This document shows, piece after piece, positions 17,856-26,337 of a stretch of DNA of 64,000 nucleotides (position 1 is the stretch's first letter; each line of letters starts with the position of its first letter). Source of the stretch: Actinospineispora spinosispora DSM 44797 (GTDB lineage: Bacteria > Actinomycetota > Actinomycetes > Mycobacteriales > Pseudonocardiaceae); NCBI RefSeq assembly GCF_000429025.1, contig NZ_KE386833.1:448582-512581 (forward strand), given 5' to 3'. Both the position numbers and the translations under genes were made by a program. The notes beneath the pieces were generated by a model that saw only the letters and a program-made list of their open reading frames with translations, made no database searches and was not told where the DNA came from.

Positions 17856-19919
17856 ATGAGCGTGCTGACCGAGGTGATCACCGAACCTCGCGCGCCGTTC
17901 CCGACCGGCTCGGTCCAGGTGCTGAGCGCCGGCATCCAGACCACGGTGCAGGACGTCGAGGGCAGGCGTGGGTACTGGGCCGTGGGTGTGCCGCCGTCCG
18001 GCGCGTTCGACGAGCTGTCCTCGGCGCTCGGCGCGCTGGCGGTCGGCAACCCTCCGGCGGCCGCCGGACTGGAGTGTGTCGTTCGGGGCCCAGTCCTGCG
18101 CTTCGCGCGGCCGAGCCGGGTGTGCCTGACCGGCGCGCTGCACGCCGCCACACTGGACGGACGGCCGGTCCGCCGAGGAGTGGTGCTCGCGGTCCCGGCG
18201 GGAGGTGTGCTCGATCTGGGGCCGGTCGGCGGCCCGGGGATGCGCGGATATCTCGCCGTCGGCGGCGGCGTCGACGTGCCCGCGGTGTTGGGCAGCCGGG
18301 CCACCTTCCTCCTCGGCGGTTTCGGCGGGGTTCACGGGCGGGCGCTGCGGGACGGTGATCTGCTGCGGGTGGGGCGCACGGAGAACCTGGCGGCGCCGCT
18401 CGATGTCACGCCGCTGTTGCCCGAGCTCACCGACAGCTGGACGCTGCGGGTCGTTCCCGGACCGCACGGCGCACCGGACTATCTGACCGAGGACGGCGTC
18501 CGCGAGTTCTTCGGCGCGCGCTGGCGAGTGGACCACCGGGCCGATCGGACCGGTGTCCGGCTGCTCGGGCCGACACCGGGCTGGTCCCGCGCCGACGGCG
18601 GCGAGGCCGGGTTGCACGCGTCCAACCTGCACGACTCGGCCTACCCGGTCGGCGGCATCATGCTCTCCGGTGACACCCCGGTGGTCGTCGGACCGGACGG
18701 TCCGAGCCTCGGCGGGTTCGTCGTCGCGGCGGTCGTCATCGGTGCGGACCGGTGGAAGCTGGGTCAGCTACGGCCAGGTGACTCGGTGCTGCTGGAGGCG
18801 GTCAGCCCCGAGCGGGCCGACGAACTGGCCCTCGGTCGTCGGGAACTGCTCGCCGATCCGCGCACCGCGCTGGCGGACCGTTTCGAGACCGCGCTCGGCC
18901 GCAGGATCAGCCCCTCGACCGCCGCTCGAGGTCCCCAGGAGTCCGTCCGGCCCGAGCCGCTGAGCGAACGGCCCGCCGGGGCCACCGCGCCGAGCTTCAC
19001 GATCCGCCGCTCCGGCGACCGGCACCTGCTGGTCGAGGCAGGTCCGGCGGAGCTGGACCTCACCGTGCGCATGTGGGTCCATCTGCTGGCGAACGCCCTG
19101 CGTGCGGCGGCCGCCCCCGGGGTCACCGAGATCGTGGAGGGTGTGCGATCGCTGCTGGTCGCGGTGGACGATGCCCTGGTGAGTCTGCCGGCACTCGCGG
19201 CGCGGCTCGTGGAGCTCACCGAGGACCTGCCCGATCCCGCGACGGTCACACTGACCGTGCGTGAGGTGGCGCTGCCGATCGCCTTCGACCATCCCGAGAC
19301 GCATGAGGCGATGCGCAGATATGCGACGTCCGTGCGTCCGGACGCGCCCTGGTGCCCGGACAACGTCGAGTTCATCCGCAGGGTCAACGACCTGGCGGAG
19401 CGCTCCGAGGTGTTCGACATCGTGAACGCGGCGACCTACCTGGTGGTCGGCCTGGGTGACGTGTACCTGGGCGCTCCGGTCGCGGTGCCGATCGACCCCC
19501 GGCACCGGCTCGTCACGACGAAGTACAACCCGGCGCGCACCTGGACACCGCAGAACGCGGTCGGCATCGGCGGGATCTACCTGTGCGTCTACGGGATGGA
19601 GGGACCGGGCGGGTACCAGCTCGTCGGTCGGACCGTTCCGGTGTGGCGGGCGCCCGGCGGCCCGGCGAACGATCCGCACCCCTGGTTGCTCCGCCAGTTC
19701 GACCGGATTCGGTTCCATCCCGTGTCCACCGACGAGCTGGCCGATCTGCGGGCCGACATCAAGGCCGGCCGCCGCGATCTCGATGTCACGCCCGCGACCT
19801 TCTCGGTGCGCGAGGTGGCCGCGATTGAGGCCGCACACAGCCAGGAGATCGAGGCACTGCGCGCGACCCGCCGGGCCGCCTTCGGTGCCGAGCGGGACCG
19901 GTGGGTGGCACATGCCTGA
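17856..19919 (+). CDS. Guanidine/urea carboxylase, carboxyltransferase domains only
   Basis: A protein of about 687 residues that aligns with the centre of urea/guanidine carboxylase. A KipA/AHS2-type half comes first (SVQVLSAGIQTTVQDVEGRRGYW, GVPPSGAFDELS) and a KipI/AHS1-type half second (WCPDNVEFIRRVNDL, VVGLGDVYLGAPVAVPIDPR, GIGGIYLCVYGMEGPGGYQLVGRT). Canonical enzymes are about 1,200 residues, with an N-terminal ATP-grasp biotin carboxylase and a C-terminal biotinyl domain (AMKM). Neither is present: the protein begins directly at the carboxyltransferase and ends at RDRWVAHA. No separate carboxylase or carrier gene lies nearby. Both ends are coupled to neighbouring genes, so this looks like the intended form. 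ATG 17856 is preferred; further upstream starts overlap the deiminase gene. Confidence 0.85.
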   Translation: MSVLTEVITEPRAPFPTGSVQVLSAGIQTTVQDVEGRRGYWAVGVPPSGAFDELSSALGALAVGNPPAAAGLECVVRGPVLRFARPSRVCLTGALHAATLDGRPVRRGVVLAVPAGGVLDLGPVGGPGMRGYLAVGGGVDVPAVLGSRATFLLGGFGGVHGRALRDGDLLRVGRTENLAAPLDVTPLLPELTDSWTLRVVPGPHGAPDYLTEDGVREFFGARWRVDHRADRTGVRLLGPTPGWSRADGGEAGLHASNLHDSAYPVGGIMLSGDTPVVVGPDGPSLGGFVVAAVVIGADRWKLGQLRPGDSVLLEAVSPERADELALGRRELLADPRTALADRFETALGRRISPSTAARGPQESVRPEPLSERPAGATAPSFTIRRSGDRHLLVEAGPAELDLTVRMWVHLLANALRAAAAPGVTEIVEGVRSLLVAVDDALVSLPALAARLVELTEDLPDPATVTLTVREVALPIAFDHPETHEAMRRYATSVRPDAPWCPDNVEFIRRVNDLAERSEVFDIVNAATYLVVGLGDVYLGAPVAVPIDPRHRLVTTKYNPARTWTPQNAVGIGGIYLCVYGMEGPGGYQLVGRTVPVWRAPGGPANDPHPWLLRQFDRIRFHPVSTDELADLRADIKAGRRDLDVTPATFSVREVAAIEAAHSQEIEALRATRRAAFGAERDRWVAHA

Positions 19920-21618
19920 CCAGCTGAACATCGGTGAGCGGGTCCGTGCGGCCTACCGGCGCATCGCCGAGGTGGATCGCCCCGAAGTGTGGATCATGCT
20001 GCGCGACGAGGACGAGGTGCTGGTCGCGGCGAAGGACCTGGAGACCCGGCTGGCGGCGGGCGAGGACCTGCCGCTGGCCGGGCGACTGGTCGCGGTCAAG
20101 GACAACATCGATGTCGCCGGCCTGCCGACCACGGCGGCATGCCCGTCCTACGCCTACACGCCCGTGACGAGCGCGTCGGCGGTGTCCCGGCTGACCGACG
20201 CCGGGGCACTGGTGCTCGGCAAGACCAACCTGGACCAGTTCGCCACCGGCCTGGTGGGCACCCGGAGCCCGTACGGCGCCGTACGGCATGCGCACCGGTC
20301 CGACCGGATCGCGGGCGGGTCCAGCTCGGGCTCGGCGGTCGCGGTCGCCCTGGGGCTCGTCGACTTCGCGCTGGGCACCGACACGGCCGGCTCCGGCCGG
20401 GTACCCGCCGCGCTCCAAGGCCTGGTCGGCATCAAACTGACGCTGGGCCTGGTACCCAACACCGGTGTGGTGCCCGCGGCGCGGCCCTACGACTGCGTGA
20501 CGGTCTTCGCCGAGACACTGGATGTCGCACGGGACGCCGTCGCGCTGATGATCGGTCCGGACGGCGTGGACCCGACCTGCCGGACCTGGCCGGACTCGGT
20601 ACGGCTTGCCGCCGGACCGGCGCCGAGGATCGCTGTTCCGGCTAGCGAGGGGCTCGCGCACGTGACGTCGGAAGCCCGGCTCGCGTTCGGACGGACCAGG
20701 GATCGGCTGGCGGCCGAGGGCGCGCGGCTAGCGGAGATCGACATCGAACCGCTGCTGGCTGCCGCGACGCTGCTCTACGGAGGTGCGCTCGTCGCGGAAC
20801 GCTACGCGGCCGTCGGGGACTTCCTCTCCCGGCGGCCCGCCGACGCAGACCCCGCGGTCGCGGGAATCATCCTGGCAGCCGAGGACATCCCGGCACACCG
20901 GCTCGCGGCGGACCTCGAACTGCTCGACCGGTACAAGGCGACGGCCGCCCGGGCACTGGACGGCTTCGACGCGCTCCTGCTGCCGACCACGACCGGGCAC
21001 CCCAGCCTCGACCAGGTGCGGGCCGACCCCGTCGGCGTCAACTCACGGATGGGCGTGTACACGAACTTCGTGAACCTGCTCGACATGGCGGCGGTCGCGG
21101 TGCCGGCCGGTGTCGCCGATGGGAGCCCGTTCGGGGTGAGCGTCATCTGCCGGGCCTTCGACGACCAGATCGCGCTCGACATCGCCGCGCTGCTCACCGG
21201 TGAACCGACGGTGGAGCCGATCGCCCCGGTCGGAGTCGACCTGGCCGTCTTCGGTGCCCACCTGCGTGGTCAACCACTCAACGGCCAGCTGGTCGCACTC
21301 GGTGCGCGGTACGCGGGGACGGTGTCGACGGCGCCGGAATATCGGATGGTCGCGCTGGCCGGTGACCCGGCGAAACCCGGCGTTGTGCGAGCAGGTCCGG
21401 GAGGAGGAGTGCTCGCCGGAGAACGCTGGACCCTCGCACCGGCCGCGTTGGGACGATTCCTCGCCGCACTTCCCGAGCCGATGAGCCTCGGCCGGATCAG
21501 GCTCGCGGACGGTGGCACGGTGATCGGCTTCTGTTGTGACCCGGCGACGGCCGCGAGCGCGCCGGACATCACGAGGTACGGCAGCTGGCCGAACTACCTG
21601 GCGGCCGAGGCGCGCTGA
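19912..21618 (+). CDS. atzF: Allophanate hydrolase
   Basis: A protein of about 568 residues that cleaves allophanate to two ammonia and two carbon dioxide, the last step of guanidine breakdown. The amidase-signature triad is visible: K63 (AVKDNID), cis-serine S137 (GGSSSGS) and nucleophile S161 (TAGSGR), with the 24-residue spacing usual for the family. The C-terminal allophanate-hydrolase domain (about 450-568, VFGAHLRGQPLNGQLVALGA onwards) is also present. The ATG at 19912 overlaps the carboxylase gene by 8 nt. The same frame is open upstream inside the carboxylase but has no homology there. Confidence 0.93.
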   Translation: MPDQLNIGERVRAAYRRIAEVDRPEVWIMLRDEDEVLVAAKDLETRLAAGEDLPLAGRLVAVKDNIDVAGLPTTAACPSYAYTPVTSASAVSRLTDAGALVLGKTNLDQFATGLVGTRSPYGAVRHAHRSDRIAGGSSSGSAVAVALGLVDFALGTDTAGSGRVPAALQGLVGIKLTLGLVPNTGVVPAARPYDCVTVFAETLDVARDAVALMIGPDGVDPTCRTWPDSVRLAAGPAPRIAVPASEGLAHVTSEARLAFGRTRDRLAAEGARLAEIDIEPLLAAATLLYGGALVAERYAAVGDFLSRRPADADPAVAGIILAAEDIPAHRLAADLELLDRYKATAARALDGFDALLLPTTTGHPSLDQVRADPVGVNSRMGVYTNFVNLLDMAAVAVPAGVADGSPFGVSVICRAFDDQIALDIAALLTGEPTVEPIAPVGVDLAVFGAHLRGQPLNGQLVALGARYAGTVSTAPEYRMVALAGDPAKPGVVRAGPGGGVLAGERWTLAPAALGRFLAALPEPMSLGRIRLADGGTVIGFCCDPATAASAPDITRYGSWPNYLAAEAR

Positions 21619-21639
21619 CCACCATCGGGGGCTTTCCCA

Positions 21640-22345
21640 CCGGCGTCGCCGGAAGTGAACGGCGGCGCCGGGCGGTGACTGGGCGAGCAGAGCGACCAGG
21701 TGCCCGGACGGTGGGACCTGGATCGATCCGGGGACCATGCCTCCCAAGAACAGCTGACCGGACCGTTCGATGCGGATGCGAGGGCCGGACAGTCGCATAC
21801 CGACTCGTTCAGGCCGAGGGGTGGCGTCCCGGCGCGCGGTCTCGAACATGCGCAACACCGACGCGGTGAACCGGCCGTCGCGGGGGACTCCGCGGTAGCC
21901 GAGCTCCACTGGATAGGTGCCTGCAAGCGTGGCCACGAGTCCGGCGGCCGGGGCGGTGTCGTTCGCTCGGTTCCGAGCTCCACGACGTGGCCGGCACGTG
22001 GCGGTGCGGGCCACATGCCGGAGAGCGTGTCGGTGAAGCGGCAGCCGAGGGTCGACGCGGCTGGAAACCGCCGATGGAGAGGTGGGCAGCCCGTAGACGG
22101 GCCGACCGGGTTCAAAGTCTGTCCCTCGGCCGCTCGACGCCATTCGCCGACGGGATCGGGAGCCCGTCGAGCCGGGTGGATGCCGGTGCTCCGGTGAGCA
22201 CGAACGAGGCCGACCGCCGGAACAGCAGCGCCGCGCAACGGGCCTGGCGCGCTTTCCGTGGCTGGCCGACGCCCCGATGGTCGGTCGGAGCCTGCGAATG
22301 GCCCGTGTCACCGAGGTATCCCGGCAGACGAACTCCTTGGCGTTC
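21640..22345 (-). pseudogene. Degenerate pxpC (KipA, 5-oxoprolinase subunit C)
   Basis: Fragments typical of KipA/PxpC follow each other in the right order on the minus strand but in different frames. Around 22200 is SFVLTGAPASTRLDGLPIP; around 22040 is STLGCRFTDTLSGMWPAPPR with AGHVVELGT; from about 21910 to 21700 is GVPRDGRFTASVLRMFETAR, PERVGMRLSGPRI and GGMVPGSIQVPPSGHLVALL. At least two frameshifts are needed to join them, and the C-terminal TGGYPV motif is lost. The N-terminal end runs into the stop of the DUF222-HNH gene at 22358. PxpC normally works with PxpA and PxpB on 5-oxoproline, and no PxpA/B is seen here. Boundaries are approximate. Confidence 0.75.
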
Positions 22346-22357
22346 TGACGCCATCTC

Positions 22358-23935
22358 TCAGAACGGCGGTGGGTCGGGGTCGGTGATGGGTTCTCCCCTG
22401 GTCGGATAGATGCGGCCGAGTGGGCTTTTCCAGCGGAAATAGCCGGGTCGGGGTTGGGTGACCTTCCAGCCTCCTCGGTGTTTGAGCCCGTGGTCGTGTG
22501 TGCAGGCGGGTGCCAGGTTGGTGCTGGTGGTGGGCCCACCGTGTTGGATGTCGTGGGTGTGGTCGAGTTCGGAGTGGATTGCTGATCGTCGGCAGCCTGG
22601 TGCGGTGCAGGTGCGGTCGCGGATTTGGGTGTATCGCCGTAGTGCGTTCGCTGGATGTCGCCGCCCCGGCTGAGCATCCAACCTCCCGACAGGATCGCGC
22701 TCGCGGGCCCGCTGGTATTGGGTGGCGATGTCGGTGATGACCTTTGCCCAGGCTCGGGGTGGGTCTTTGGTCAGTGTGGCCAGCGCGGGGGCGGGGATCG
22801 CCAGTTCGACGATCCCGCCTTCGGCGCGGTGGCTGGGTGGGCTGGTGGCGGGTCGGCGACGGGTGATGCCTTCGGCGATGAGGTAGCCATCGGTGTCGGT
22901 GACCACCCACCGCCACTGGCCGCGGTGTTGGCGCCCAGCAGCGCGTCGGGCGACCGATCCGAGGATCGGGCCCCAGCCGGGGAGTTCACCGGGGAGGTTG
23001 TTGAGCCCGGCCAGGGTGTCCAGTCGGGCCCGCACCTCGATCCCCGACACCCGCCCCACCACCTCAGCAACAGCCTCGGCCGACTCCTCGACGCCGCATT
23101 CGGCGTCCGCCGGCTCAGTGTCGGCCGGCTGGGTGGCCGGGCTTGGTGGGGAGGTTTCGGCTAGCAGGGCGGCGATCATCTGAGCGTGAGTCAGGTGATG
23201 GAACCGCCCGTCCAGCAGCCGTAGGAAGATGTCGGCGCGCAGCTGATCGATCCGGCCTCGATGCCCCGCGCGTTTCGCGTCCAGCGCGAGCTTCGCGATC
23301 CGCTCGGTCGCCGCCGCTGCTTCATCCGGTGGCAGCCCGGTGGCGGTGACCGTGGCGGTACCCGCAGAGTCGAGGTAGCCCACCACCATCCGATCAGCCA
23401 GGGCTTGCTCGTACTGGTCCTCGGCCCGGTCCGGCTCCACCGTGATGATCAGCTTCAGGATTCGGGCCCGCAGTTGCCCGGTGGTCAACCCTGGCGCGAT
23501 CGGCAGTATCCGGGCGATCACAGTGGCAGTCAGGTCTTCGGGCAGGCCGGCGAGGTGATGGGTGAACACCATCGCCCGGTCACGGTCGACCAGCCCCGCC
23601 AGCATCGCCGCGTGCACCGCGGGTAGCTCCAGACACAAGATCTGGGCGAAGTCGCATTCGGTCCGCGCCCGGTTCCGCGACAACACCAACGCGGCCCGCA
23701 CCTCATCAGAGGCGTACTGCTCCGACCCCACAACCGCGGCGCGCTGCACCACCGTGGCGACCGCCGCCGCGTACAGCCCTTCCACATGCGCGCGCTGACG
23801 CCCGCACGCCTGCAGGACGTCCACGACGGAGTCGTCAGGAACAGCGTCCATGTCCAGGGCGGAAAGGACAGCGCCGAGGACCGGCCCGGCGGACATACCC
23901 GCGAGCCAGGAACCGACCGACACCCCACCCTGCAT
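22358..23935 (-). CDS. DUF222-HNH endonuclease domain protein (13E12 family), copy 1
   Basis: A protein of about 525 residues with the all-helical DUF222 region first and a C-terminal HNH nuclease: CTAPGCRRSAIHSELDH, then IQHGGPTTSTNLAPACTHDH, carrying the zinc cysteines and the catalytic HNH histidines. 13E12-type genes are multicopy and mobile-looking in actinomycetes, but their role is not established. I place the start at ATG 23935 because a -10-like TATGAT (23943-23948) sits exactly 7 nt upstream, matching the leaderless layout of copy 2. In-frame starts at 23947 and 23965 also exist. The stop abuts a broken pxpC gene. Confidence 0.85.
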   Translation of the reverse strand: MQGGVSVGSWLAGMSAGPVLGAVLSALDMDAVPDDSVVDVLQACGRQRAHVEGLYAAAVATVVQRAAVVGSEQYASDEVRAALVLSRNRARTECDFAQILCLELPAVHAAMLAGLVDRDRAMVFTHHLAGLPEDLTATVIARILPIAPGLTTGQLRARILKLIITVEPDRAEDQYEQALADRMVVGYLDSAGTATVTATGLPPDEAAAATERIAKLALDAKRAGHRGRIDQLRADIFLRLLDGRFHHLTHAQMIAALLAETSPPSPATQPADTEPADAECGVEESAEAVAEVVGRVSGIEVRARLDTLAGLNNLPGELPGWGPILGSVARRAAGRQHRGQWRWVVTDTDGYLIAEGITRRRPATSPPSHRAEGGIVELAIPAPALATLTKDPPRAWAKVITDIATQYQRARERDPVGRLDAQPGRRHPANALRRYTQIRDRTCTAPGCRRSAIHSELDHTHDIQHGGPTTSTNLAPACTHDHGLKHRGGWKVTQPRPGYFRWKSPLGRIYPTRGEPITDPDPPPF

Positions 23936-23942
23936 GCCATCG

Positions 23943-23965
23943 ATCATACGTTCGAACACCGACAA
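23943..23965 (-). promoter_or_regulatory. Leaderless promoter of DUF222-HNH copy 1
   Basis: Reading the minus strand: TTGTCGGTGTT (23965-23955), six bases, TATGAT (23948-23943), seven bases, then ATG at 23935. The 11-base block is identical to one upstream of copy 2 at nearly the same distance from a -10-like box and ATG. A GTTCGAAC palindrome overlaps the block's 3' end. Confidence 0.55.
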
Positions 23966-24093
23966 AAACAGAGAACCAGCAGGTCAACCAGCCAACAAAC
24001 CCCCACCAGCGGCAAACGGTCACGACCGGAACGAAGCGCTCAGACCCCCGCCGACCACCCACCCAACGCGGCCAGAAGGGACTTCATTGGCAA

Positions 24094-24140
24094 CCCAAGC
24101 CGCACCACAGGGCCGCCAAGGCCCTGCGGTGCGGCTTGGG
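24094..24140. repeat. 21-bp inverted repeat (hairpin)
   Basis: Arms 24094-24114 and 24120-24140 are complementary over 21 bp with one mismatch and a 5-nt loop; the outer part is CCCAAGCCGCACC. It lies in the gap of about 330 bp between the divergent DUF222-HNH gene and kynA. There is no T-run, so a classic terminator is unlikely. A partial copy of the arm (CCCAAGCCGC) recurs near 24184-24193. Apart from this hairpin and the two promoters, nothing else is seen in the gap. Confidence 0.7.
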
Positions 24141-24226
24141 GCGGCAGCCCAAGTAGTAAAAGCCCCCGGGCGCAGCCCGAAGACCCAAGCCGCGGCCCCG
24201 AAAAGTCAAACAGATGTATAGCGCCC

Positions 24227-24256
24227 TTGTTACCGCAGTAACCAGACTGCTATAAC
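24227..24256 (+). promoter_or_regulatory. kynA promoter with embedded operator, leaderless start
   Basis: TTGTTA (24227-24232) and TATAAC (24251-24256) are separated by 18 bp. The -10 box ends 6 nt before the kynA ATG at 24263, so transcription should begin at or next to the start codon. No ribosome site is present. The palindrome GTTAC-N4-GTAAC (24229-24242) lies within the promoter, where a repressor could block it. Confidence 0.6.
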
Positions 24257-24262
24257 CACCCG

Positions 24263-25117
24263 ATGAGGGGGAACGAACGGCCCATAGAACCAGGCGTTCA
24301 CCGAGACCTGCGAACCGAACTGACCTACGAGAGCTACCTGAGCCTGGAAACGGTCCTCGCGGGACAACGGCCGCTCAGCACCCCGGAGCACCACGACGAG
24401 ATGCTCTTCATCATCCAGCACCAGACGTCCGAGCTGTGGCTCAAACTGGTCATCCACGAGCTCCGCTACGCGATCGGACGGATCGAACAGGACGATCTCG
24501 GCCCGGCTCTCAAGGCGCTGGCCAGGGTCAAGGCGGTGCAACGTCAGCTGTTCGAACAGTGGGCGGTCCTCGAGACACTCACCCCCACGGAGTACGTCCA
24601 GTTCAGGCCGTTCCTGGCACATTCGTCGGGATTCCAGTCGGTGCAGTACCGGGTGGTGGAGTTCCTGCTGGGCAACAAGAACGCGGACATGATCGATGTG
24701 TTCGCGCACAACCCGGCGGCGGCAGCAGAGCTGCGCGACACGTTGCACACGCCGAGCCTGTACGACGAGTTCCTCCGCCATCTGGCCCGCAAGGGGCACC
24801 CGGTGCCGGCGGAGCTGCTGGACCGGGACGTGACCAGAGCGCATCGGTTCAGTCCCGAGCTGGTCACCGTGCTCGGCGACATCTACCGGGACCCGACCGG
24901 CAACTGGGCGGCCTACGAGACGTGTGAGGCTCTCGTCGATGTCGAGGAGAGTTTCCAGCTGTGGCGCTTCCGGCACATGAAGACCGTCGAGCGCATCATC
25001 GGTCACAAACGGGGGACCGGCGGGTCCAGCGGTGTCGGTTTCCTGAAGGCCGCACTGGAGCTGACGTTCTTCCCCGAGATACTCGCCGTCCGTACTGATC
25101 TGGGGGAGCAGCGATGA
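24263..25117 (+). CDS. kynA: Tryptophan 2,3-dioxygenase
   Basis: A 284-residue haem enzyme that opens the indole ring of L-tryptophan to N-formylkynurenine. Family segments are LTYESYLSLETVL, HHDEMLFIIQHQTSELWLKL, FLAHSSGFQSVQYRVVEFLLG and GTGGSSGVGFLKAAL, the last contributing to substrate binding. Length is normal. It overlaps kynU by 4 nt (ATGA) and begins an operon with kynU and a permease. The promoter geometry suggests leaderless translation. No kynurenine formamidase gene is in the window. Confidence 0.95.
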   Translation: MRGNERPIEPGVHRDLRTELTYESYLSLETVLAGQRPLSTPEHHDEMLFIIQHQTSELWLKLVIHELRYAIGRIEQDDLGPALKALARVKAVQRQLFEQWAVLETLTPTEYVQFRPFLAHSSGFQSVQYRVVEFLLGNKNADMIDVFAHNPAAAAELRDTLHTPSLYDEFLRHLARKGHPVPAELLDRDVTRAHRFSPELVTVLGDIYRDPTGNWAAYETCEALVDVEESFQLWRFRHMKTVERIIGHKRGTGGSSGVGFLKAALELTFFPEILAVRTDLGEQR

Positions 25118-26337
25118 TCGTCGATGACGTGCGCCGGCTGGACGAGCACGATCCGCTCGCGGCGTTCGCCAGCCGGTTCGTCGAGCCAGGAGAGCGGGAC
25201 CGGGTGGTCGCCTACCTGGACGGCAACTCCCTGGGCAGGCCTCCGCTCGCCACCAGGCGACGGCTGCTCGAACTGGTCGACGAGCAATGGGGTGGCAGGC
25301 TGATCCGCGCCTGGTCCGAAGGGTGGATGGAGCTGCCGACGACCATCGGGGACCAGCTCGCGTCCGCCGCGCTGGGGGCCGTGCCCGGGCAGACGATCAT
25401 TGCGGACTCGACGACCGTGTGCCTGTACAAGGCGCTGCGCGCGGCGGTGGCGATGCGTCCGGATCGCGGTGAGATCCTCACCGATCGGCACAACTTCCCC
25501 ACCGACGGCTATGTCGTCGACGGTGTCGCGGAGCAGCTCGGCCTGACCGTGCGCCGCATCGACTCCGACCCGGCGTCCGGGGTGACCGTCGAGCAGGTCG
25601 CGGCCCAGCTGTCCTCGCGCACCTCGGCGGTCCTGCTCTCGCACGTCGCGTACCGCTCGGCCTTCATCGCCGACATGGCCGCGATCACCGAGATCACCCA
25701 CGACAGCGGTGCGCTGGTGGTGTGGGACCTGTGCCACAGCGTCGGATGCATCCCGATCCTGCTGGACGACCACGACGTCGACTTCGCGGTGGGCTGCACC
25801 TACAAGTACCTCAACGCGGGGCCGGGCGCGCCTGCCTTCCTGTACATCCGAGCCGAGCACCAGGACGGTTTCGTCCCGGCGGTGCCCGGATGGATGGGGC
25901 ACGCCGATCCGTTCGCGATGCAGCCGACCTACAGCCCGGGCCACGGGATCCGGCGGGCGCTGTCCGGCACGCCACCGATCACCGGTCTGATCGGTGTCCA
26001 GGAGGGTGTCGGGCTGGTCGAGGAGGCGGGCATCGACCGCATCCGGGCCAAGGCGGTCGCGCTGACCGAGCTGGTCACAGCGCTGGTCGACGACTGGCTG
26101 GTTCCGCTGGGCGCGGGTCTCGGCTCACCACGTGACGCCTCGGTGCGTGGCGGGCACGTGACGGTGACCCACCCGGAGGCTGCCGACATCAGCAGGAGGC
26201 TCATCGACGAGGGGGTCATCATCGACTACCGGCCACCGGACGGCATCCGGATCGGACTGTCACCGCTCACGACGAGCTTCACCCGGACCTGGGCCGCGAT
26301 GGAGGTCTTCCGCGACGTACTGGCCGGTGAGCGATGA
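25114..26337 (+). CDS. kynU: Kynureninase
   Basis: A 407-residue PLP enzyme that splits kynurenine to anthranilate and alanine. The family motifs YLDGNSLGRPP, SEGWMELPTTIGDQLA, ILTDRHNFPTDGYV and WDLCHSVGCIP are all present. The PLP lysine lies in GCTYKYLNAGPGAPAF. It is coupled by 4-nt overlaps to kynA upstream and the permease downstream, giving a compact tryptophan-to-anthranilate module. Confidence 0.95.
   Translation: MIVDDVRRLDEHDPLAAFASRFVEPGERDRVVAYLDGNSLGRPPLATRRRLLELVDEQWGGRLIRAWSEGWMELPTTIGDQLASAALGAVPGQTIIADSTTVCLYKALRAAVAMRPDRGEILTDRHNFPTDGYVVDGVAEQLGLTVRRIDSDPASGVTVEQVAAQLSSRTSAVLLSHVAYRSAFIADMAAITEITHDSGALVVWDLCHSVGCIPILLDDHDVDFAVGCTYKYLNAGPGAPAFLYIRAEHQDGFVPAVPGWMGHADPFAMQPTYSPGHGIRRALSGTPPITGLIGVQEGVGLVEEAGIDRIRAKAVALTELVTALVDDWLVPLGAGLGSPRDASVRGGHVTVTHPEAADISRRLIDEGVIIDYRPPDGIRIGLSPLTTSFTRTWAAMEVFRDVLAGER

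Noticed and set aside
17856..19919. Annotation as complete urea carboxylase or as 5-oxoprolinase PxpBC
   Set aside because: It lacks the biotin carboxylase and carrier domains needed for the former. KipA-before-KipI order, the guanidine riboswitch and the neighbours argue against the latter.
21043..22677. 544-codon minus-strand open frame as one gene
   Set aside because: It crosses allophanate hydrolase, intergenic DNA and the HNH gene. Only its middle part has meaning, as a fragment of the pxpC pseudogene.
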